Source: Streptomyces sp. NBC_01197
Lineage (GTDB): Bacteria; Actinomycetota; Actinomycetes; Streptomycetales; Streptomycetaceae
Assembly (NCBI RefSeq): GCF_036010505.1
Contig: NZ_CP108569.1
Coordinates: 682,001 to 746,000, forward strand
DNA: 64,000 nt
Direction: 5' to 3'
This document shows positions 7,554-14,868 of this stretch, piece by piece (position 1 is the stretch's first letter; each line of letters starts with the position of its first letter). Position numbers and translations under genes: made by a program. The notes beneath the pieces were generated by a model. It searched no databases. It was not told where the DNA came from and was given only the letters and a program-made list of their open reading frames with translations.

Positions 7554-9308
7554 ATGCTTGTTCCCCCCACAGCACGCAGGAGAAGGATGTCGGTGGTGGC
7601 CGCGGCCGCGCTCGCTGCCGCCCTGCTCGTCGTCGCCCCGTCGAAATCGCACGCTGCCGAACTGCCCGGCGGCGGCGACCTCGGCCCGAATGTGCATGTA
7701 TTCGACCCGTCCACCCCCGATATCCAGGGCCAGTTGGACTCGGTGTTCAAACGGCAGGAGTCGGCGCAGTTCGGTACCGGCAGGGATGCCTTCTTCTTCA
7801 AGCCGGGTAAGTACAGCAACATAAACGCCCAGCTCGGCTTCTACACCTCGATCGCCGGTCTTGGCCTCTCCCCCGACGACACCGACATCAACGGCGACGT
7901 CACCGTGGACGCGGGCTGGTTCAACGGCAACGCCACGCAGAACTTCTGGCGCTCGGCGGAGAACCTCGCGCTCACGCCGGCGAACGGCACCGACCGCTGG
8001 GCGGTGGCCCAGGCCGCGCCGTTCCGCCGGATGCACGTCAAGGGCGGACTCAATCTGGCCCCCGACGGCTACGGCTGGGCCAGCGGCGGCTACATCGCCG
8101 ACAGCAAGATCGACGGGACGGTCAGCCCGTACTCGCAGCAGCAGTGGTACACCCGGGACAGCTCGGTCGGCGGCTGGGCCAACGGCGTCTGGAACATGGT
8201 GTTCTCAGGCGTGAAGGGCGCACCGGCCCAGGGCTTCCCCGACCCCACGTACACCACCCTGGACACCACTCCCGTCTCCCGCGAGAAGCCGTTCCTGTAT
8301 CTGGACGGCGACGACTACAAGGTCTTCACACCGGAGAAGCGCACCAACGCCAGCGGCACCACGTGGGAGAACGGCACGCCGAAGGGTGACTCGATCCCGC
8401 TGGACCAGTTCTACGTGGTCAAGCCCGGCGCGACCGCGGCGACCATCAACCAGGCGCTGGACCAGGGGCTCAACCTCCTCTTCACGCCCGGCATTTACCA
8501 CGTCGACCAGACCATCGACGTGAAGCGGGCCAACACGGTGGTGCTGGGTCTCGGATACGCGACGATCGTCCCCGACAACGGGGTGACGGCGATGAAGGTA
8601 GCCGACGTGGACGGCGTCAAGCTGGCCGGTCTGCTCATCGACGCGGGCACGGTCAACTCGGACACGCTGCTCCAGGTCGGGCCGGAGGGCTCGTCCGCCG
8701 ACCACTCGGCCAACCCGACCACCGTGCAGGACGTCTTCGTCCGGATCGGCGGCGCGGGGCCGGGCAAGGCCACCACCAGTATGGAGATCAACAGCAACGA
8801 CACCATCGTCGACCACACCTGGCTCTGGCGTGCCGACCACGGCGACGGCGTCGGCTGGGAGACCAACAGAGCCGACTACGGGCTCACGGTCAACGGCGAC
8901 AACGTGCTGGCCACCGGGCTGTTCGTCGAGCACTTCAACAAGTACGACGTCCAGTGGAACGGCGAGAACGGCAGAACGATCTTCTTCCAGAACGAGAAGG
9001 CGTACGACGCCCCCGACCAGGCCGCCGTCCAGGACGGTGCCACCAAGGGGTACGCCGCCTACAAGGTCGCCGACTCGGTGAACACCCATGAGGGCTGGGG
9101 TCTCGGCAGCTACTGCAACTTCACGGCGGATCCTTCCATCCAGCAGGACCACGGCTTCGCCGCCCCCGACAAGACGGGCGTGAAGTTCCACGATCTGCTG
9201 GTCGTGTCACTGGGCGGGAAGGGCCAGTACAACCACGTCATCAACAACACCGGCTCCGCGACCTCGGGGAGCTCGACCGTGCCGTCCACCGTCGTCTCGT
9301 ACCCGTGA
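7554..9308 (+). CDS. secreted right-handed beta-helix protein (pectate-lyase-like fold)
   Basis: 584 residues. An Arg-rich signal peptide (MLVPPTARRRRMSVVAAAALAA ... PSKSHA) is followed by a domain with repeated beta-helix coils (TVVLGLGYATIVPDNGVTAMKVADVDGVKLAGLL, and later DHTWLWRADHGDGVGW). Related Streptomyces proteins carry misleading labels such as adenylyl cyclase or coagulation factor 5/8 protein; nothing here supports a cyclase. The fold suggests a polysaccharide lyase or hydrolase, or a glycan-binding protein. GGGAGA lies seven bases before ATG 7554; an internal ATG at 7587 also has a strong AGGAG but would shorten the basic n-region. The GH31, beta-helix and GH71 genes form a secreted carbohydrate-active cluster. 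Confidence 0.75.
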   Translation: MLVPPTARRRRMSVVAAAALAAALLVVAPSKSHAAELPGGGDLGPNVHVFDPSTPDIQGQLDSVFKRQESAQFGTGRDAFFFKPGKYSNINAQLGFYTSIAGLGLSPDDTDINGDVTVDAGWFNGNATQNFWRSAENLALTPANGTDRWAVAQAAPFRRMHVKGGLNLAPDGYGWASGGYIADSKIDGTVSPYSQQQWYTRDSSVGGWANGVWNMVFSGVKGAPAQGFPDPTYTTLDTTPVSREKPFLYLDGDDYKVFTPEKRTNASGTTWENGTPKGDSIPLDQFYVVKPGATAATINQALDQGLNLLFTPGIYHVDQTIDVKRANTVVLGLGYATIVPDNGVTAMKVADVDGVKLAGLLIDAGTVNSDTLLQVGPEGSSADHSANPTTVQDVFVRIGGAGPGKATTSMEINSNDTIVDHTWLWRADHGDGVGWETNRADYGLTVNGDNVLATGLFVEHFNKYDVQWNGENGRTIFFQNEKAYDAPDQAAVQDGATKGYAAYKVADSVNTHEGWGLGSYCNFTADPSIQQDHGFAAPDKTGVKFHDLLVVSLGGKGQYNHVINNTGSATSGSSTVPSTVVSYP

Positions 9309-9318
9309 GCGCCGAAGC

Positions 9319-10929
9319 TCAGGGAGTGTCCGGGCGGCCGCTGCTCTCCGCGTAGTACTGGAGATCCTGGACCTGGACCTGGCTCCGCACCGGGTGGCGC
9401 GAGGTCACTTCCGCCACCGTCCGGCCGTCCCGGCGCACGGTGGCCGCGCTCCACCCCGTGTGCAGCGGCGCCAGGGTGGACCGCACACCGGCCGGCACCG
9501 GGCGGCTCTGCCGGTCGGTGCCGACCACGGTGTCCAGGACGGCGGGCGCGGTCAGGAAGGTCAGCGCTTCGACCGTGTCGCGGGGTGCGGCGGTACCGGG
9601 GCGCGGGCTCATCAGCTTCTGCTGCACCCCGGGCGACGGCTGGGTCCCGGCGAACTGGACCCGTGAGGTCAGATAGACCGTGTCGCGCACGATCCTGGGC
9701 CACTGCCCCGTCTTGAAGCGGGTGAGGTAGTACGAGGACAGGTCGAGATATACGTAACCGTTGTGCAGCGACGGTGCGAACTGGCTGCCCTCGGAGTAGT
9801 CGTTCCAGGTGGTGAGCTGGACCCAGTCGGCGCCGTCGTCGATCGCATGGCCCCAGCCGGACCGCAGTGTCGCGGTGTTGCCTGCCTCGTCGTACACCCC
9901 CTGGTTGGGCCTGGCGTCCTGGACCGAGACCGGCTGCATCCAGGTCTTGCCCAGCCGGTGGGCCAGAGCGACATCGGCGGTGGCGCCCGCCTGCGCGGTG
10001 TAGCTGCGGTTTCCCCACTCCGAGAAGCCGTAGCTGATCGGGGCGAACCGCTCGGCGTTCGCGGTGAAGTCGAGGAACAGCGGGACCAGGGCCGTCCGGA
10101 CGGCGTGGTGTGTCCGGAGCCGCGTGGTCAGCTGCGACCACCAGCCGGGATCGTGCGCCTCCGCCTTGAAGGGGGAGATCACCAGCCGTCCGTCGCCGAG
10201 CCGGTGGGCGGCCGGTGAGGCGGCGAGACCGGCCAGGGCGTCCGCGAGCGTCGTGGGGTCGGTGTGCAGCGACGTCATGTCCGGCATCAGCATGATGCGG
10301 AACCCGGGCGCGGCCGAAGCTGCCGCTTCGAGCAGGAGGTTGACCCGCTCCCAGTTCGGGCCGGTCAGCGAGAGGATGTCGACGCTGAACCCGTCGATGC
10401 CCGCAGCCCTGGCGGTGCGCACCTCCTGTTGGAGGTTGCCGAGCTGCCAGTCGCCGCTCCGGGGCGCGACGGGCAGCGGCCGGTCCCGCAACAGGCCGCC
10501 GTACGGGGCGTGTTTGCCGTTTTCGCCCCGCGCGGTCAGATAGTTGCGGCTGTAGTAGTCCTGCCCGGCCGGCTCGTTGTCCAGGGACAGCGGATACGGC
10601 GTGAAGTAGTGGGCGAACACCAGGTGGTGGCCGGTTCGCAGTGTCGCGGACGAAGGCAGGTCGAAGGGCAGCTCCTTACCGGTGACGCGCTCCGGCCGTG
10701 GAGTGAGCGTCCCTGCACGCCCTGCCGGGCCCTGCGCGGAGGGTGCGTCTGCGGGTGCTCCGCCGGCGGGCTTCCCGTCCGCCCCGAAGGGCGACCAGGC
10801 CATACCGCTCCCGGCCAGCAGGCAGATCAGCAGCAGGCCGAGCACCAGACCGCCTCCCGGCAGCAGGACGCGCCGCCCGGTGGCTCTGCGGCGGTGGGGC
10901 GCCAACGGTCGTTCCGGCGCTTCGGCCAT
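9319..10929 (-). CDS. GH71-like endo-1,3-alpha-glucanase, secreted or membrane-anchored
   Basis: 536 residues. The N-terminus MAEAPERPLAPHRRRATGRR is followed by one hydrophobic helix (about 20-45), then a Pro/Ala linker. The catalytic region opens HLVFAHYFTPYPLSLDN and continues with AGIDGFSVDI and WVQLTTWNDYSEGSQF. These are typical of family 71 (mutanase-like) glycosyl hydrolases, which degrade alpha-1,3-glucan. ATG 10929 has AAGGA seven bases upstream. The gene faces away from the exopolysaccharide locus starting at 11241, so the enzyme may trim or release that polymer (inference). A GH99-type activity is a less likely alternative. Confidence 0.78.
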   Translation of the reverse strand: MAEAPERPLAPHRRRATGRRVLLPGGGLVLGLLLICLLAGSGMAWSPFGADGKPAGGAPADAPSAQGPAGRAGTLTPRPERVTGKELPFDLPSSATLRTGHHLVFAHYFTPYPLSLDNEPAGQDYYSRNYLTARGENGKHAPYGGLLRDRPLPVAPRSGDWQLGNLQQEVRTARAAGIDGFSVDILSLTGPNWERVNLLLEAAASAAPGFRIMLMPDMTSLHTDPTTLADALAGLAASPAAHRLGDGRLVISPFKAEAHDPGWWSQLTTRLRTHHAVRTALVPLFLDFTANAERFAPISYGFSEWGNRSYTAQAGATADVALAHRLGKTWMQPVSVQDARPNQGVYDEAGNTATLRSGWGHAIDDGADWVQLTTWNDYSEGSQFAPSLHNGYVYLDLSSYYLTRFKTGQWPRIVRDTVYLTSRVQFAGTQPSPGVQQKLMSPRPGTAAPRDTVEALTFLTAPAVLDTVVGTDRQSRPVPAGVRSTLAPLHTGWSAATVRRDGRTVAEVTSRHPVRSQVQVQDLQYYAESSGRPDTP

Positions 10930-11118
10930 CGTCGTTCCTTCCCGGAAGGCCGCCCGCACTGCGGGGGTTGGGCAGTAGTAGAGCGGAAATGCGGCTCCGG
11001 GACAACCGGGGGTCCGTCCAGAACGGGGCAGTACGTAGCCGTTCGGGCCGAATGACACGAGGCCAACACCGCTTCGACACAGGGCCTCCCGATACACGCG
11101 GGGGCCAATCGGTCGCAA

Positions 11119-11132
11119 CGTTTACGTAAACG
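11119..11132. promoter_or_regulatory. perfect 14-bp palindrome CGTTTACGTAAACG, operator-like
   Basis: The sequence is its own reverse complement over 14 bases with a central CG, the form typical of LacI-family operators. It lies about 110 bp before the sugar transferase start. It is conspicuously AT-rich for this chromosome. Confidence 0.55.
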
Positions 11133-11180
11133 GCATTGTGCGACCTGAAGTTTGTCGTACTGTTCCCTGTTGCGACTCCA

Positions 11181-11206
11181 GTTCGTCGATCGGGGAATCG
11201 ACGAAC
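11181..11206. promoter_or_regulatory. 10-bp perfect inverted repeat GTTCGTCGAT/ATCGACGAAC
   Basis: The arms are 11181-11190 and 11197-11206 with a 6-base loop (CGGGGA), 34 bases before the ATG of the initiating sugar transferase. It could be a DNA operator or, if transcribed, a hairpin in the leader. Confidence 0.5.
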
Positions 11207-11240
11207 CGGACGAACCAGTCAACACGTGCCGGGGGGGTAC

Positions 11241-12716
11241 ATGTGGCATGTCCGAACGCCTGAGACCAGTGCGTCCGACATCAGCACTTCATCAGGCGCG
11301 GTCCCGCATGGGATGCGCCTGAAAGCACCGTGGTACCTGCCGACGGCGCTGCTCGCCGACATCGCGGCGACAGCGCTGCCGGTAGCTCTCACGTTCCGCG
11401 CCCAGGGGCAGCCGTACGCACTCCGGTCGGCGGCCGTGACAGCGCTCGCCTGGCTCGGGGTGCAGTCGCTCCGGCACCGTTACGCCAAGCGCGCCCTGGG
11501 CGAGTCCCGGGGTGCGCTGCCCGTCCTGCACGACTGGCTGATCCTGCTGGGTGTACTGGCCGTGGTCCGCAGCGCGGCCGAACTGCACCACCCGCCGCTG
11601 CTGTGCCTGTTGGTGCTGATCCCGTCCCTGCTGGCCACGCTCGTCTGCCGCCGGGCGACCTACCGGCATCTGGCGGCGGCCCGGCGCAAGGCGCAGGTCG
11701 TGACCCGGGTACTGGTGGTCGGCGAACCGGCCGCCGCCGACGAGGTCGCCGGCCATCTGGCGGGCCGCACCGACCACCCGTACGTCGTGGTCGGCATCGT
11801 GGCGGTCGGCGTGGGCACGGTGGACAGCGGCTCGCGGCTCGCGGGGCGGCTGGCCCGGCGCGCCCCGGCCGCCACCGCCGACGACACCGTGCCGCTGCTG
11901 GGTGCCGCACGCGAACTGTCCGCCGACGTCGTCCTGGTCGCACCCGGTGCGGGCATGTCGGGCGAGCGGCTGCGGAGGCTGTCCTGGGCGCTGCACGACG
12001 CCGGGGTCGAACTGGCCCTGGCCCCGGGCCTGGTGGAGATCTCCGTCAAGCGGATGGAGCCCGCGTCGGCCGCCGGGATGGCTCTGCTGCGGATCGTGCC
12101 GCCGGTGCGCCGGGGCGCCCAGCCGGTGCTGAAATCCGTCATGGACCGGGCGGGCGCGGGCCTGGGGCTGCTCTTTCTGTCGCCGCTGTTCCTGGTGATA
12201 GCCCTTGCGGTGCGGCTGAGTTCGGCGGGTCCGGTCTTCTACCGGCAGCAGCGGATCGGCCAGGGCGGCACGCCGTTCGTCATGTGGAAGTTCCGCACGA
12301 TGCGGCTGGGCGCGGACGCCCGCAAGGCCGAGCTGGCGTCGGCGAACGAGACCGACGGGCCGATGTTCAAGATCCGCCGGGACCCGCGGGTCACCCGGGC
12401 CGGGCGGCTGCTGCGCCGGACGTCCCTCGACGAACTGCCCCAGCTGATCAACGTGTTGCTTGGTGTCATGTCCCTGGTCGGCCCACGCCCGCCGCTGCCA
12501 GAAGAGGTCGCGCTCTACAACGAGACGGAGGCCAGGCGGCTGGCCGTGCGGCCCGGGATGACCGGCCTCTGGCAGGTCAGCGGCCGGTCCGACCTCTCCT
12601 GGGACGAGGCCATCCAGCTCGATCTCCAGTACGTCGACAACTGGTCGTTCACCAGTGATGTCGATGTGATGGCCCGTACGCTCCGCGCCGTCGTCGACGG
12701 CCGCGGTGCGTACTGA
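11241..12716 (+). CDS. undecaprenyl-phosphate sugar-phosphate transferase (WbaP/CpsE-like), initiates repeat unit
   Basis: 491 residues. Four hydrophobic helices occupy about residues 30-130, followed by a Rossmann-like CoA-binding-type domain (VTRVLVVGEPAAADEVAGHL). The C-terminal catalytic bacterial sugar transferase domain runs from about residue 300: one helix (LGLLFLSPLFLVIALAVRL), VMWKFRTM, RTSLDELPQLINVLLGVMSLVGPRP and RPGMTGLWQVSGRS. This polyisoprenyl-phosphate hexose-1-phosphate transferase architecture loads the first sugar onto undecaprenyl phosphate at the inner membrane. ATG 11241 follows a G-rich stretch ending four bases upstream; longer in-frame starts lack family similarity. 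It stands at the head of the exopolysaccharide genes. Confidence 0.9.
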   Translation: MWHVRTPETSASDISTSSGAVPHGMRLKAPWYLPTALLADIAATALPVALTFRAQGQPYALRSAAVTALAWLGVQSLRHRYAKRALGESRGALPVLHDWLILLGVLAVVRSAAELHHPPLLCLLVLIPSLLATLVCRRATYRHLAAARRKAQVVTRVLVVGEPAAADEVAGHLAGRTDHPYVVVGIVAVGVGTVDSGSRLAGRLARRAPAATADDTVPLLGAARELSADVVLVAPGAGMSGERLRRLSWALHDAGVELALAPGLVEISVKRMEPASAAGMALLRIVPPVRRGAQPVLKSVMDRAGAGLGLLFLSPLFLVIALAVRLSSAGPVFYRQQRIGQGGTPFVMWKFRTMRLGADARKAELASANETDGPMFKIRRDPRVTRAGRLLRRTSLDELPQLINVLLGVMSLVGPRPPLPEEVALYNETEARRLAVRPGMTGLWQVSGRSDLSWDEAIQLDLQYVDNWSFTSDVDVMARTLRAVVDGRGAY

Positions 12717-12743
12717 CCGGCCGCCGTCCATGCGGACCGGAGC

Positions 12744-12757
12744 CCCGGTGTACCGGG
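12744..12757. terminator. short hairpin between convergent genes
   Basis: CCCGGT (12744-12749) pairs with ACCGGG (12752-12757) over a 2-base loop, between the converging sugar transferase gene and the GDP-fucose synthase gene. The stem is short, so termination is only a suggestion. Confidence 0.3.
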
Positions 12758-12759
12758 CG

Positions 12760-13698
12760 TCAGCCGCGCTGCCACGCGGCGTACGTGTCGGCGATCCCGT
12801 CGCGCAGCGCGACGCCCGGTTTCCAGCCGAGCGAACTCAGCCGGGTGATGTCGAGCAGCTTGCGCGGTGTGCCGTCGGGATTGGAGGTGTCCCAGCCGAT
12901 CCGCCCCTGGAATCCGGTCACTTCGGCCACGGCGGCGGCGAGTTCACGGATCGTCAGGTCGGTGCCGCAGCCGACGTTGACAGGTGCGTCGCCGTCGTAC
13001 GAGCGGAGCAGCAGCGCGCAGGCGGAGGCCAGGTCGTCGACGTGGAGGAACTCACGGCGCGGGGTGCCCGAGCCCCAGAGCACCACCTCGTCGCGGCCTT
13101 CCGCGCGGGCCTCGTGAAAGCGGCGGATCAGCGCCGGCAGGACGTGCGAGGTCTCCAGGTCGAAGTTGTCCCCGGGTCCGTAGAGGTTCGTCGGCATGGC
13201 GGAGATGTAGGCCGCCCCGTACTGCCGCCGGTACGACTGGATCTGCACGATTCCGGCGATCTTGGCCAGAGCGTACGCCTGGTTGGTGGGCTCCAGCGCT
13301 CCGGTCAGCAGGGAGTCCTCGCTGATCGGCTGCGGGGCGAGCTTCGGGTAGATGCAGGACGAGCCCAGGAAGAGCAGCCTGCCGACGCCCGCCGCGTGCG
13401 CCCCGGCGATCACGCTCAGCTGGATCTGCAGGTTCTCCTCGATGAACTGGACGGGGTACGTGCTGTTCGCCATGATGCCGCCGACCTTGGCCGCGGCCAG
13501 GACGACCGCGTCGGGGCGGGTCTCAGCGAGGTAGCGCGCGGTGCCGTCGGCGTCGCGCAGATCCAGCTCGGTACGGGTGCGGGTGAGGACCTGGTAACCG
13601 TCGGCGGTGAGCCGGCGGGCCACTGCCGATCCGACGAGGCCGCGGTGGCCGGCGACGAATATACGGGCGCGGGCCGGCAGGAACAGCGATTCAGTCAT
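12760..13698 (-). CDS. fcl: GDP-L-fucose synthase (GDP-4-keto-6-deoxymannose epimerase/reductase)
   Basis: 312 residues, the normal family length. The NADPH-binding turn is [11 protein letters not shown] (about 16-26). The SDR catalytic set reads GSSCIYPK (Ser near 113) and Tyr142/Lys146 in [30 protein letters not shown] and [16 protein letters not shown] are signature blocks of Fcl/WcaG. It converts GDP-4-keto-6-deoxy-D-mannose to GDP-L-fucose in the cytosol, using the product of the divergent gmd gene. ATG 13698 gives the family N-terminus. Regulation is presumably shared with gmd through the 125-bp intergenic region. Confidence 0.93.
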   Translation of the reverse strand: MTESLFLPARARIFVAGHRGLVGSAVARRLTADGYQVLTRTRTELDLRDADGTARYLAETRPDAVVLAAAKVGGIMANSTYPVQFIEENLQIQLSVIAGAHAAGVGRLLFLGSSCIYPKLAPQPISEDSLLTGALEPTNQAYALAKIAGIVQIQSYRRQYGAAYISAMPTNLYGPGDNFDLETSHVLPALIRRFHEARAEGRDEVVLWGSGTPRREFLHVDDLASACALLLRSYDGDAPVNVGCGTDLTIRELAAAVAEVTGFQGRIGWDTSNPDGTPRKLLDITRLSSLGWKPGVALRDGIADTYAAWQRG

Positions 13699-13823
13699 GC
13701 GCCGGATCATGCCAGGACGAAGCCCGTCACCGTGGCCAAGATGCTGACTTATTTCCTGAACCACAACATAACCGCGGGGTCCGGGCGGGTCCCGGGCCGG
13801 TCCGCCAGAGAGGGACATCCCAT

Positions 13824-14837
13824 ATGAGCAAGTCCGCACTGATCACCGGAGTCACCGGTCAGGACGGTTCCTATCTGGCCGAGCTGCTGCTCTCCAAGGG
13901 GTACACGGTCCACGGGCTCCTCCGGCGTTCGTCGAGCTTCAACACGGAGCGCGTCGACCACATCTACCAGGACCCGCAGCAGCCCCACCGGTCCTTCGTA
14001 CTGCACCACGCGGACCTGGCCGACGGGGTGGCGCTGGTGAACCTGCTGCGCGAGCTGAGACCGGACGAGGTCTACAACCTCGGGGCCCAGTCACATGTCA
14101 GGGTCTCCTTCGACGCTCCGCTGTACACGGGAGATGTGACGGGTCTCGGGGCCCTGCGCCTCCTTGAGGCCATCCGGGCGAGCGGTATCGAGACCCGCTA
14201 CTACCAGGCGTCGTCCTCCGAGATGTTCGGGGCCACCCCGCCCCCGCAGCACGAGGGCACGCCGTTCCATCCGCGCAGCCCGTACGGCGCGGCCAAGGTC
14301 TTCGGGTACTGGACCACGGTCAACTACCGCGAGGCGTACGGCATGTACGCGGTGAACGGCATTCTCTTCAACCACGAGTCGCCGCGCCGGGGCGAGACCT
14401 TCGTGACCCGCAAGGTGACCCGCGCGGTGGCCCGCATCAAGGCGGGGCTTCAGGACCGGCTCTACCTGGGGAATCTGGACGCCGTACGGGACTGGGGGTA
14501 CGCCCCGGAGTACGTGGACGCCATGTGGCGGATGCTCCAGCACGGCGAGCCGACCGACTTCGTGGTGGCGACGGGAGTGGCCGCGACGGTACGGGAGTTC
14601 GTGGAGACGGCGTTCGCGCACGCGGGTCTGGACTGGGACAAGTACGTCCGCTACGACCCGAAGTACGAGCGCCCCAGTGAGGTGGACGCGCTGATCGGCG
14701 ACCCGGCCAGGGCGAACGAACTGCTCGGCTGGAAGCCGGAGGTGCTCGTGGAAGAGCTGGCCCGGATCATGGTGGACGCCGATGTGCGCCAGGTGGAGGA
14801 CCAGCTGGCCGGTGCGAACGTCCGTATCGACCGCTGA
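13824..14837 (+). CDS. gmd: GDP-mannose 4,6-dehydratase
   Basis: 337 residues. The N-terminal dinucleotide-binding motif is [17 protein letters not shown]. The GDP-sugar dehydratase blocks are [24 protein letters not shown] and [12 protein letters not shown] (Tyr154, Lys158), then [19 protein letters not shown] and [14 protein letters not shown]. It makes GDP-4-keto-6-deoxy-D-mannose from GDP-D-mannose, the substrate of the divergently encoded Fcl. Together they indicate an L-fucose (or another GDP-6-deoxyhexose) residue in the encoded polymer. ATG 13824 is close behind a GAGAGGGA ribosome site. Confidence 0.95.
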   Translation: MSKSALITGVTGQDGSYLAELLLSKGYTVHGLLRRSSSFNTERVDHIYQDPQQPHRSFVLHHADLADGVALVNLLRELRPDEVYNLGAQSHVRVSFDAPLYTGDVTGLGALRLLEAIRASGIETRYYQASSSEMFGATPPPQHEGTPFHPRSPYGAAKVFGYWTTVNYREAYGMYAVNGILFNHESPRRGETFVTRKVTRAVARIKAGLQDRLYLGNLDAVRDWGYAPEYVDAMWRMLQHGEPTDFVVATGVAATVREFVETAFAHAGLDWDKYVRYDPKYERPSEVDALIGDPARANELLGWKPEVLVEELARIMVDADVRQVEDQLAGANVRIDR

Positions 14838-14868
14838 AATGAACGACTTCATGCCTGGGGGTATGTAC

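Larger units (their letters stand above)
10930..11240. other. 311-bp divergent regulatory region upstream of exopolysaccharide locus
   Basis: No gene is supported. The stretch contains the 14-bp palindrome at 11119-11132 and the 10-bp inverted repeat at 11181-11206. Both are closer to the sugar transferase gene than to the GH71 gene. Confidence 0.6.

Noticed and set aside
7554..9308. Adenylyl cyclase label for the beta-helix protein
   Set aside because: No cyclase motifs are visible; the repeats indicate a beta-helix fold.
11119..11132. Phage or integron attachment site
   Set aside because: The palindrome is short and isolated, with no integrase gene or tRNA end nearby; an operator is the simpler reading.
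11292..12731. Minus-strand 479-codon frame across the sugar transferase
   Set aside because: Antisense shadow; the plus strand carries all sugar transferase motifs.
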